Source: CAWJLE01 sp963843645 (GTDB lineage: Bacteria; Chloroflexota; Anaerolineae; DAOTYC01). Taken from it: DNA of 64,000 nt. Within the stretch, counting starts at the first letter, position 1; the number at the start of each line of letters is the position of its first letter. Location: contig CAWJLE010000005.1 of the NCBI GenBank assembly GCA_963843645.1, positions 1,116,001-1,180,000 on the forward strand, written 5' to 3'. A program made the translations under genes and the position numbers. Positions 34,248 to 43,588 of the stretch are shown here, one piece after another. The notes beneath the pieces are model-generated. The model made no database searches. It saw only the letters and a program-made list of their open reading frames with translations, and had not been told where the DNA came from.

Positions 34248-36965
34248 ATGATGTTGCCTGGAGGTCGAGATTCGTTTGGAACGCTTGACACGCTGGACAC
34301 CCGAGCCGGCAAGGTTCAATATTACCGTTTGAGCAAGCTGACTGACCTGGGCGTAGCCGATGTGGCCCGAATGCCTTATGCGATCAAGATCCTGCTCGAA
34401 TCAGTGGTCCGGAACGAGAATGGCCACGAGGTCACGCGCGACGATGTAGCGCGGCTGGCCGGCTACGATCCGAAATCGCCCGCCTCTATCGTGATCCCCT
34501 ACAAGCCGGCCCGGGTGCTGATGCAGGATTTTACCGGTGTCCCGGCCCTGGTCGATCTTGCCGCGCTGCGCAGCGCCATGGCTCGTTTCGGCAAGGATCC
34601 ACAGCGCATCAATCCACTGCTGCCGGTAGATCTCATCATCGACCACAGCGTTCAGGTTGACTTCTACGGCACTCGTGACGCGGTGGAGAAAAACGCGCGG
34701 ACGGAATTCGCGCGCAACCGCGAGCGTTTCGAATTCCTGCATTGGGGCCAGCAGGCTTTTCAGAATTTCACTGTCGTGCCGCCCGTCAACGGCATTTGCC
34801 ACCAGGTCGATCTCGAGCTGATCGGCAAGGTGGTCCAGCGCCAGACACAGAACGGCCAGGACGTGGCCTTCCCGGACACTCTGATCGGCACCGATTCACA
34901 CACACCGATGATCAACGGCCTGGGCGTGTTGGGCTGGGGTGTGGGTGGAATCGAGGCCGAGTCGGTCGTACTGGGTGAGCCGCACTACATCCTGGCGCCC
35001 GAGGTGATTGGGTTCCGCCTGGTGGGCGCCTTGCCGGAAGGTACGAACGCCACCGACCTGGTGCTCACCTTCACCCGTATGCTTCGCGACAAGGGCGTGG
35101 TCGGCAAGATCGTCGAGTTCTACGGTCCGGGTGTGGCAAAGATGTCGCTGCCTGACCGCGCCACGATCTCCAACATGTCGCCGGAGATGGGGCCGCTGGC
35201 GGGCTTCTTCCCGGTCGATGCGGAAACGCTGAAGTATTTGCGCTACACCGGCCGCACGCAAGACGAGGTCGACCTGGTGGAGCGTTACTGCAGGGCCCAG
35301 GGGCTGTTCCGCACGCCCGAATCGCCGGATCCCGAGTTCAAGGAGATCATGGAATTCGATCTTTCCACGGTAAAGAACTGCGTGGCCGGCCCGAAGCGCC
35401 CGCAAGACTACGTGCTCGTGCCCGACCTGAAGGGGCAATGGGAAAAGGGCTTGCGCGCCCCGTTCGACAAGCGGGGCTTCAACATGACCCCCGAGCAGCT
35501 CGCGACCGAGGCCACGGTCCACTACCCGGATGGCCGTACCGGTCCGCTCAAGCACGGTGACGTCGTGATCGCCTCGATCACGGCGTGCGTCAACACGAGC
35601 AACCCCTGGGTGTTGATCGCCTCGGGCGTGCTTGCGCGGAAGGCCGTCGAGGCGGGGCTGACAGTGAAGCCCTACGTAAAGACGAGCTTTTCGCCGGGCT
35701 CCAAAGTAGCCATCGATTACCTGGGTGAGGCCGGCCTGACCCCGTATCTGGAAGCGCTTGGCTTCCACACCACTGGCTTCGGCTGCATGACCTGCATCGG
35801 CAATAGCGGTCCGCTGCCGGAGCACATCGCAAAGGCGGTCGAGGAGAAGGAGCTGGTGGTCGGCGCCGTGTTGTCGGGCAACCGCAACTTCGAGGGCCGC
35901 GTGCATCCGTTGGTCAAAGCCAACTACCTCATGGCTCCGCCTCTGGTCGTTGCGTACGCTCTGGCCGGCACCGTGGACATCGACCTGAGCAAAGAACCAC
36001 TGGGAACCGGCAAGAATGGACAGCCGGTTTACCTGAAGGACATCTGGCCCACCAACCGCGAGATCGCGCAGTACATTCCTCTCTCGGAGAATCCCGATGC
36101 TTTCGTTCGCGCTTACTCCGACGTCGCCACGAACAATCCCATGTGGAACAGCCTGCCCGACACCGGAGAGCCGGTTTACGCCTGGAACGAGACGAGCACC
36201 TACATCCAAGAGCCGCCATTCTTCCTGGACATGACGCGTGAAGTCGAACCGGTCCGCCCGATCCTGAACGCTCGCGTCCTGGTAAAGGCCGGCAACAGCG
36301 TGACCACCGACCACATCAGCCCGGCAGGCGAGATACCGGTTGACAGCCCGGCCGGACGCTACATGATTTCGCGAGGCATCAAGCCGGAAGACTTCAACCA
36401 GTACGGCACCCGGCGCGGCAACGATCGAATCATGGCTCGCGGAACGTTCGCCAACACTCAGTTCCGTAACCTGCTCGCCCCCGGTACCGTGGGCGGCTGG
36501 ACGACCTATCTGCCGACCGGTGAAGTGTTGAGCGTCTACGACGCCTCACTGCGGTACAAGGAGGCCGGCATCCCGCTCGTCGTGGTTGCCGGCATCGACT
36601 ACGGCATGGGCAGCAGTCGCGACTGGGCAGCGAAGGGCGTGCAGCTCCTGGGGGTAAAGGCCGTGCTCGCGCAATCCTTCGAGACGATCCATCGCAGCAA
36701 CCTCGTCGGAATGGGCGTTTTGCCGCTGCAGTTCAAGCCGGGCGAGAGCGCTGAATCGTTGGGCCTGACAGGCCGGGAAACTTTCAGCATCCACGTAGAC
36801 GATACGCTCCAGCCGCGGCAGGACGTGAAAGTGGACGTCGTCGGCGAAGACGGCGCCAAACGAACGATTACGATGATGTGCCGCATCGACACGCCGATCG
36901 AGATCGAATACTATCGCCATGGGGGTATCCTGCAGCGGGCGCTGCGCGGCATGCTCAACGAATAA
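34248..36965 (+). CDS. acnA: Aconitate hydratase (AcnA/IRP1 type)
   Basis: A 905-residue aconitase that interconverts citrate and isocitrate with a 4Fe-4S cluster. The three cluster cysteines are Cys447 (SITACVNTSNP), Cys513 and Cys516 (GFGCMTCIGNSGPLP). Other family parts are IGTDSHTPMINGLGVLGWG near residue 210 and the swivelling domain with YGMGSSRDWAAKG. Length and layout fit AcnA, not AcnB. AGGAGGAAG directly precedes ATG 34248. The ORF is intact over 2.7 kb, in contrast to the damaged genes further down the operon. Confidence 0.97.
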   Translation: MMLPGGRDSFGTLDTLDTRAGKVQYYRLSKLTDLGVADVARMPYAIKILLESVVRNENGHEVTRDDVARLAGYDPKSPASIVIPYKPARVLMQDFTGVPALVDLAALRSAMARFGKDPQRINPLLPVDLIIDHSVQVDFYGTRDAVEKNARTEFARNRERFEFLHWGQQAFQNFTVVPPVNGICHQVDLELIGKVVQRQTQNGQDVAFPDTLIGTDSHTPMINGLGVLGWGVGGIEAESVVLGEPHYILAPEVIGFRLVGALPEGTNATDLVLTFTRMLRDKGVVGKIVEFYGPGVAKMSLPDRATISNMSPEMGPLAGFFPVDAETLKYLRYTGRTQDEVDLVERYCRAQGLFRTPESPDPEFKEIMEFDLSTVKNCVAGPKRPQDYVLVPDLKGQWEKGLRAPFDKRGFNMTPEQLATEATVHYPDGRTGPLKHGDVVIASITACVNTSNPWVLIASGVLARKAVEAGLTVKPYVKTSFSPGSKVAIDYLGEAGLTPYLEALGFHTTGFGCMTCIGNSGPLPEHIAKAVEEKELVVGAVLSGNRNFEGRVHPLVKANYLMAPPLVVAYALAGTVDIDLSKEPLGTGKNGQPVYLKDIWPTNREIAQYIPLSENPDAFVRAYSDVATNNPMWNSLPDTGEPVYAWNETSTYIQEPPFFLDMTREVEPVRPILNARVLVKAGNSVTTDHISPAGEIPVDSPAGRYMISRGIKPEDFNQYGTRRGNDRIMARGTFANTQFRNLLAPGTVGGWTTYLPTGEVLSVYDASLRYKEAGIPLVVVAGIDYGMGSSRDWAAKGVQLLGVKAVLAQSFETIHRSNLVGMGVLPLQFKPGESAESLGLTGRETFSIHVDDTLQPRQDVKVDVVGEDGAKRTITMMCRIDTPIEIEYYRHGGILQRALRGMLNE

Positions 36966-37020
36966 TCGCGCCGCGAGAAACGACCAATTCACCACTACGT
37001 TCAGTGCGAGGAGTGCGTTA

Positions 37021-38740
37021 ATGGCTGATCTAAACATCGTCATTGCCGGGGCCGCCGGTCAGGGAGTGCAGTCGGCTGCGGGCACCCTGGGCCGGACGCT
37101 CTTGAGACTGGGGTTCCACGTGTTCACGACGCAGGACTACCAGTCGCGCATCCGGGGCGGCCACAACTTCATGCGTATCCGCTTTTCGGATCATCCGCTG
37201 CAGGCAAGCGTCCGGCGGGCGGACTTCCTGCTGGCCCTGAACGCGGAGAGTGTGACCATGCGCCTGCCCGAACTGACGCCCGCAGGGCTGGCACTCTGCA
37301 TGGAGGACGATCGGGGGGATGCCGACGGACGAACGTATTCGGGCTCTGCCCAAGACGGTGGGTCCGGCCTCCGCCCGCTCAGCCCGTTTCGTCGGCGTCA
37401 AGCTCCTGGCCATGCTGTTCACTATCCTCGGTTTCCCGCCGACGACTCTCGCCGAGGCGGTGCAGACCGAGTTGGGTGATCGACTCAAACCGGAGGTGTT
37501 GCAAGCCAACCTGGACGCGATCAACGACGTTTCCGCATTCGTGGAGCGTCGGGACATCGCTCCGCTCACCTTCAGGCCGGGCTCGGAGGGCCAGAACGGC
37601 CGCATGCTGGTCAGCGGCAACCTGTCCATGGCGATGGGGATGATCGCCGCCGGCATCGGCGTGTATGCGGGCTATCCGATGAGCCCGGCTACTTCGTTCA
37701 TGGACTACTTCGCCAGTTTCGGACGAGATCTGGGAATCGCCGTGGAGCAGACGGAGGACGAGATCGCCGCTCTGAACACCGCGCTGGGTGCGGCCTACGC
37801 CGGCGCTCGAGCCGCGGCCGGCACCTCCGGCTCCGGGATCTCTCTGATGACCGAGGCCATCGGCCTGGCGGGAATCAGCGAGACGCCGGTAGTAATCGTA
37901 GACGCGCAACGGCCGGGACCGGCCGTGGGCATGGCGACGCGCACGGAGCAGTCGGATCTCATGTTTGTCGTTCACGCCTCGCAGGGAGAATTCCCACGGG
38001 TGGTGGTCGCGCCGGCCGGCCACGAAGATGGCTTCTACATGGCGGCGGAGACCTTCAATATCGCCGAAAGGTGGCAGGTCCCCGTGTTTCTCATGAGCGA
38101 TCAGGCGCTGTCCGACAGCGAGGCGACGGTCGAGGAATACGACCTGTCGCGGGTGACGATCGACCGCGGACCGGTCGCGCCGGAACCGGACGAGCCGCGA
38201 ATCCTGGATCGCTATCGGGTTACCGAATCCGGCGTTTCGCCACGGGCGTATCCGCTGCTGTCCAAGTGGATCGTGGCTCAGGACAGCCACGAGCACGACG
38301 AGAACGGCCACCTGACCGACAACGCAGCGAACCGGGTGCGCCAGGTCAACAAGCGCATGCGCAAGCTGGAGGGCATCGCAGCTTCGTTTCCTGGCCCGGA
38401 GGTCATCCATCCCGAGGCGAAGACGTTGCTCTTGTGTTGGGGCTCCACGTCCGGCCCCGTCTTGGAGGGAGTGGAGCTGCTGCGCCGGGAGGGGTACGAC
38501 CTTGGGGTGGCGGTGTTCCGCCATCTGTACCCGATGAACAAAGAGAGGGTTCGGACCGCACTCGCCGGTGACAGGCGGCTGATCACGATGGAGATGAACT
38601 ACACCGGCCAGCTAGGCCAGTTGCTCTTGCTGGAAACAGGGATCACCACGCAAGGTCACATCGCCAAGGTTGACGGCCGGATCATCACAGTGGAAGACGT
38701 GTTAGCCCGCGTCAAGGATTTCCTGGGGGGTGCGAAATGA
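37021..38740 (+). CDS. korA: 2-oxoglutarate:ferredoxin oxidoreductase, fused gamma-alpha subunit, one frameshift
   Basis: About 572 residues when one extra G in the run at 37314-37319 is removed. The N-terminal 185 residues are the gamma domain (IVIAGAAGQGVQSAAGTLGR, YQSRIRGGHNFMRIR) and the rest the alpha (TPP pyrimidine) domain with GYPMSPATSFMDYF and TSGSGISLMTEAIGLAGI. This fused form is found in oxygen-tolerant KorA of mycobacteria. With korB it converts 2-oxoglutarate and CoA to succinyl-CoA, reducing ferredoxin, or runs backwards. ATG 37021 follows GAGGAG; the stop overlaps the korB start (ATGA at 38737). Confidence 0.92.
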
Positions 38741-39600
38741 CCTGCAGCGATTTTGACTACTTCACGCCGGAATGGTGTCCCGGCTGCGGCAACTTCGACA
38801 TCCTCGACTGCGTGAAGCAGGCCCTGTGCGATCTACAGCTCAAGCCGAACGAGATTGTCATCGCCATGGGCATCGGGCAGGCTTCGAAGCTTGGGTTTTC
38901 GGTGAAGGCCAACGTCTTCGACGGACTGCATGGCCGAAGCCTTCCCCTGGCACTCGGCATGAAGCTGGCGAATCACGACGCCAGGGTTTTGGCCGTGGCC
39001 GGAGACGCGGACTTCTACGCTGAAGGCACCAACCACCTGATCCACAACCTGCGCCGCAACCTGGATGTGACCATCCTGGCCGGTGACAACCGCGTCTTTG
39101 GACTGACCAAGGGCCAGGCCGCCCCCACAGCCGCGTCCGATTACGCCACGACCGTATACGCCGACGGCGTCGGGGCACAGCCGATTCGCCCGACAATGCT
39201 TGCGCTGGCCGCGGGTGCGACGTTCGTCGCCAAGGCATTTTCGGGCAACAAAGATGAGCTGACTGAGTTGATAAAGCAGGGCGTGCAACACCGCGGCGCT
39301 GCTATCATCGACGTGATGTTCCCGTGCGTCTCGTTCAACAAGGTCAACACGTTTAGCTGGTTCAAGCAGCGCGCCACGCCGATCGGGCCCGATCACGACC
39401 CAAGCAATCTGGAGTCGGCGCTCAAGCTGGCGATGCTGGACATGCAGGATGGAGATCGGATTCCGACCGGCGTCTACTATCGAGTTGAACGCCCGGTATT
39501 CGGCGAAAATTTGGCGGCCGAGAAGGGCGAGCCCATCGCCAAAAGAACGTTGAGCTACACGCCGGAGCGTGTGCGGCCACTGTTCGACCAGTTCAAATAG
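38737..39600 (+). CDS. korB: 2-oxoglutarate:ferredoxin oxidoreductase, beta subunit
   Basis: A 287-residue TPP-binding subunit. The 4Fe-4S or structural cysteines appear as EWCPGCGNFDILDC near residues 12-26, and the TPP/Mg motif as GDADFYAEGTNHLIHNLRRN followed by DNRVFGLTKGQAAPT; the usual second Gly of GDGD is Ala here. It is translationally coupled to korA by a four-base overlap. Substrate choice (2-oxoglutarate rather than pyruvate) is inferred from the surrounding TCA genes. Confidence 0.92.
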   Translation: MTCSDFDYFTPEWCPGCGNFDILDCVKQALCDLQLKPNEIVIAMGIGQASKLGFSVKANVFDGLHGRSLPLALGMKLANHDARVLAVAGDADFYAEGTNHLIHNLRRNLDVTILAGDNRVFGLTKGQAAPTAASDYATTVYADGVGAQPIRPTMLALAAGATFVAKAFSGNKDELTELIKQGVQHRGAAIIDVMFPCVSFNKVNTFSWFKQRATPIGPDHDPSNLESALKLAMLDMQDGDRIPTGVYYRVERPVFGENLAAEKGEPIAKRTLSYTPERVRPLFDQFK

Positions 39601-39665
39601 CCTGTCCGATGGCTCCGTCTCGCTGTTATGGAGCGTGCGGACGTTCGCTGCCGAAGGAGAGAATC

Positions 39666-41371
39666 GTGGACATCACAGAGCGTTTCGACTACGACGTGAT
39701 TATCCTGGGCGCCGGATTGGCCGGTCAGGCTGCGGCCGTGACGATGGCGGAAAAGCACCCTGACGTTCGCGTGGCGCTGGTGAGCAAGGTCTATCCGGTG
39801 CGCTCGCACTCGGGTGCTGCCCAGGGAGGGATCAATGCTGCCGTGGCTGCCGACGACAAATGGGAAGACCACTACTTCGACTCGGTGAAGGGCAGTGGCT
39901 TCTTGGGAGACCAGAATGCGATCCGTATCCTGACGGAAAGCGCACCTCAAGCCATCTACAATCTCGACCGCTGGGGCGCGCACTTTAGCCGTAACGGCGA
40001 CGGCACGTTTGCTCAGCGTGCCTTCGGAGGTCAGCGGCGCAATCGGACGTGTTACGTTGCCGATAAGACTGGTCACGCTCTGCTGAACGTCCTGTACGAG
40101 CAGGTGGTGAAGCAAAAGGTCGACGTTTTCAGCGAGTGGTTCGTCTTCGATCTCATTCACGAGGACGACACGTTCTACGGTCTGCTCGCCTTCCACAACC
40201 AGACGGGCAAGATCGGCTACTTCAGCGCCCGCGCCGGGATGATTGCCACCGGCGGGGCGGCTCGAGTCTACGGCCAGTCTTCCAATGCACTCATCAATAC
40301 CGGCGACGGCATGTCCCTGGCACTGCGAGCAGGGCTGTCGCTGGAGGACATGGAGTTCTTCCAGATCCATCCCACCGGACTGCTCAACGGCATCCTGATC
40401 ACCGAGGGCGCTCGTGGCGAAGGAGCGTACCTGATCAATGTGGACGGAGAGCGTTTCATGCAGCGATACGCCCCTCAGTTCATGGAGCTGGGTCCGCGCG
40501 ATTTGGTCTCGCGGGCGGTGCAGCAGGAGATCAACGAGGGTCGCGGTTTCTCCGATGGAGCGGTTCGCCTCGACCTCCGACACCTCGGCGCGGAGAAGAT
40601 CAAGGCCCGCCTGCCGCAGATACGCGACATTGCGATGCACTTCGCCGGCGTCGACCCGATCGAAGAGCCCATCCCAGTGCGGCCGACGGTTCACTACACC
40701 ATGGGTGGCATCGAAGTGACCACGGACTGCGTCACGCGCATGAAGGGCCTCTTCAGTGCCGGCGAGGCCAGCTGCGTGTCTGTGCACGGCGCTAATCGGC
40801 TGGGCGGCAACTCCCTGCTGGAGACGGTCGTGTTCGGTACCCGCGCGGGTGAGAGCATTCCGGCGTTCCTGTCGACGTATGGCCGCCGACGCGGCCTGGC
40901 GAGGATGCATTGCTGGCGGACGCCATGAGACGCTTCGAGGGGCTGTTTGGCGAAGAGTCCACGGAGGACGTGCCTAAGCTTCGCAAGGAGATGGAGCGGG
41001 GCATGGTGGCCGATTTCGGCCTGTTTCGGCAGTCAGGAGACCATGGAGCGCGGGCGTGCAGCAGATGACCTCGCTGGCGGAGCGCTACCAGCGAGGTGCG
41101 CATGCGCGAGCGGAACTTGATCTTCAACACGCGAGATTGATCCGCGCGCTCGGAGTTGGGGTTCATGCTCGACATCGCACATTGCTGTGCGCTGGGAGCC
41201 GTGAACCGCAAGGAGTCCCGTGGGGGGCACTATCGCATCGGACTTTCCGAACGCGCGACGACGAGAATTTCCTGAAGCATAGCCTGATGAGATGGATCGC
41301 GAGGGCTGGCTGCACTTTCCTACAAGCCGGTGACCATCGTCGACATCGAGCCGACCGAGCGCAAGTATTGA
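39666..41371 (+). CDS. sdhA: Succinate dehydrogenase/fumarate reductase flavoprotein, 3' third frameshifted
   Basis: About 565-570 residues when repaired. GTG 39666 follows GGAG. The FAD-binding start VIILGAGLAGQAAA leads to VRSHSGAAQGG with His48, the residue that covalently binds FAD in this family; later parts are HPTGLLNG, EGARGEGAYLIN with the catalytic Arg, and HGANRLGGNSLLE. The reading frame is clean until about 40885, then broken by single-base indels near 40895, 41035, 41055, 41095 and after, and resumes the family ending (KPVTIVDIEPTERKY) at 41371. It oxidises succinate or reduces fumarate. No membrane anchor gene (sdhC) follows. Confidence 0.92.
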
Positions 41372-41387
41372 GGCAGGAGGGCGATCC

Positions 41388-42116
41388 ATGAAAGTCCGCT
41401 TTGACGTCTTCCGCAAGAAGCCAGGGGCAACCGAAAGCTATCGTCAGATCTTCGAGCTGGACGTCCAGCCCGGCGAAGACATCCTGGATGCATTCTACGC
41501 ATCCAGGAAGAGCACGATCCAATCTTCGCCTTCCGTTACAGTTGCCGTGGTGCCATCTGCGGCTCGTGTGCCGTGCACATTAACGGCGTCTCGGCATGCT
41601 GGCCTGCAAGACCCAAGTCCTGCCTTGGCCGAAGAAGGGCACCATCGTCGTGGACCCGATGGAAAACATGCCGGTCATCAAGGACCTGGTGACGGACATG
41701 GACGATGGATTCTGGCCGGCGTACGACTCTGTCCGGCCCTACCTGGCGCGCTCCGAGGACAAGCACGATGAGCTCTTCACCTGGACGGACAAGCTGGCGC
41801 CGCGGAATCTGGACCAACTCGTCGCGCAGCGAGGATTGCATCAAATGCGCCGCCTGTTACTCGGACTGCCCGAAGGTGCCGAAGGAAGGCCGACGTTCAT
41901 CGGGCCGCAGGCGTGCATCCAGCTGTACAAGTTTTATTGGGATCCGCGCGACGTCGACCATGCGTGGCGGATGGGGCGGAGGCGGCGTCGCCAGTCGGGC
42001 CGTTCGGACTGCGATAGCCATGGCAACTGCGTGAGGGTGTGCCCCAAAGACTGCCGCCCACTCGATGGCGCATCACGATCATCCGTCGAGACGTGAACCG
42101 AAATAAGAGGGAGTGA
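41388..42116 (+). CDS. sdhB: Succinate dehydrogenase/fumarate reductase iron-sulfur protein, heavily frameshifted
   Basis: About 245 residues if repaired. Pieces in three frames give the order FRKKPGATESYRQIFELDV, the 2Fe-2S motif YSCRGAICGSCAVHING, LACKTQVLPWPKKGTIVVDP, then SEDCIKCAACYSDCPK and GNCVRVCPKDCRPLDG for the 4Fe-4S and 3Fe-4S clusters. Indels fall near 41487, 41603, 41818, 41893 and 41970-42075. All cluster cysteines remain visible. ATG 41388 follows GGCAGGAGGG; the stop (GAGTGA) overlaps the GTG start of the next gene. Confidence 0.85.
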
Positions 42117-43564
42117 GTGCGTTGGCTGACGAGTTTCAGGTCTCGATTGAAAAGGACTCGCTGGGCGAATTGCCCGTTCCTGCGAAAGCGTATTATGGCA
42201 TCAACGTGCAGCGGGCGCTGCTGAACTTTCCCATCAGCAGCCGCAAGGTTAACACTCGCATCATCGACTCGTACTGCCAGATCAAGCGAGGCTGCCGCCC
42301 GGGTGAATCGTGCCGCCGGCCGGCTGTCCGCTGGACAAGGCGGAGGCGATCGAGAAGGCGGCCGAGGAGATTCTCGCCGGCGGGTCTGCGCGAGCATTTC
42401 GTGCTGGACGTGTTCCAGGCCGGCGCGGGCACCAGCACCAACATGAACGTCAACGAGGTGCTGTGTAATCGCGCGCTGGAGCTGTTGGGCCACAGGAAGG
42501 GCGAGTACAAGGTCTTCAATCCCAACGACCACGTGAACATGGGCCAGTCGACGAACGACACGTACCCCACGGCAATGCGCCTGGCGGCTGTCAGCGCGCT
42601 GGCCGGCCTTTATCCCGAAGCTGAGCGGCTGGCGGCATCATTCGATCATCTCGCCGAGAAGTACGCGAAAGCGCTCAAGAGCGGGCGGACACATCTGCAG
42701 GATGCCGTGCCGATCACACTGGGGCGTGAATTTGGCGCTTATGCGCGGGCCATTCGCACCGCCGCACGCCACATCCGGCGCACTAGCGACGATCTGCTCG
42801 ACCTTCCGATCGGAGGTTCGGCGGTAGGGACGGGCATGAACACCCATCCGGATTACGCCGCACAGATGGTCGAGGAACTGGCCCGGCTGGTCGGACACCC
42901 GTTTCGTGTGGCTCCGGACCTGGTGCACGCCATGCAGTCGCAGGCGCCGGTCGCTGTGGTATCATCGGCGCTGCGCGACTTCGCAGTAGAGTTGGGCCGC
43001 ATTGCAAACGACTTGCGGCTGCTGTCGTCCGGCCCGACCACCGGTCTTGCCGAGATCCGCTTGCCGGAGGTGCAGGCCGGCAGCTCCATCATGCCCGGTA
43101 AGGTCAACCCGTCCATACCGGAGATGGTCAATATGGTCTGCTTCCAGGTCGTCGGCAATGATCTTACCGTGTCGCAAGCCGTGGCGGCCGGCCAGATGGA
43201 GCTGAACGTAATGATGCCGATCATGGCCGAAAATGTGCTCGAGTCCATCGAGATACTGACTTCGGCTTGCCGGCAGCTCGCGCTGCGATGCGTGGATGGG
43301 ATCGAGGCGGATGAGGAGCGGTGCCGGCTATACGCGTTTCGCTCCATGGGCCTGGCGACGGCCCTCGCCCCTTACATCGGGTACCTGCCCGCGGCCGACG
43401 TGGCCAAGCGGGCCCTCCGTGAGGGTGAGACCGTGCCGGAGTTGGTGCGTCAGGAGAGACTTCTCTCTGTTGAGGAGCTGGAGCGCATTCTCGATCCGGT
43501 CCGTATGACCGCTCCGGACCCGGATCTGGCCAAAAAGGAGCGGACTGATGAAATCAAGAAGTAG
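42113..43564 (+). CDS. aspA: Aspartase/class II fumarase family lyase, aspartase-like
   Basis: About 482 residues. The start EKDSLGELPVPAKAYYGINVQRALLNFPIS, the DVFQAGAGTSTNMNVNE segment and the signature GSSIMPGKVNPSIPEMVN follow aspartate ammonia-lyase more than FumC (which has VWQTGSGT and PGKVNPTQ). Three single-base insertions near 42290, 42326 and 42383 cancel in frame, so roughly residues 60-90 as read are wrong; the corrected text (RAAARVNRAAGRLPLDKAEA) is family-like. GTG 42113 overlaps the sdhB stop. It forms fumarate from aspartate, or may serve as the fumarase of this operon. Confidence 0.85.
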   Translation: MSALADEFQVSIEKDSLGELPVPAKAYYGINVQRALLNFPISSRKVNTRIIDSYCQIKRGCRPGESCRRPAVRWTRRRRSRRRPRRFSPAGLREHFVLDVFQAGAGTSTNMNVNEVLCNRALELLGHRKGEYKVFNPNDHVNMGQSTNDTYPTAMRLAAVSALAGLYPEAERLAASFDHLAEKYAKALKSGRTHLQDAVPITLGREFGAYARAIRTAARHIRRTSDDLLDLPIGGSAVGTGMNTHPDYAAQMVEELARLVGHPFRVAPDLVHAMQSQAPVAVVSSALRDFAVELGRIANDLRLLSSGPTTGLAEIRLPEVQAGSSIMPGKVNPSIPEMVNMVCFQVVGNDLTVSQAVAAGQMELNVMMPIMAENVLESIEILTSACRQLALRCVDGIEADEERCRLYAFRSMGLATALAPYIGYLPAADVAKRALREGETVPELVRQERLLSVEELERILDPVRMTAPDPDLAKKERTDEIKK

Positions 43565-43588
43565 TGCTTCGCACGAGGAGGTGCTGCT

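Noticed and set aside
34896..36314. 472-residue frame opposite acnA
   Set aside because: Antisense shadow of aconitase, rich in His, Arg and Val as expected of a complement frame.
39555..40910. 451-residue frame opposite sdhA
   Set aside because: Antisense shadow of a well-conserved flavoprotein gene.
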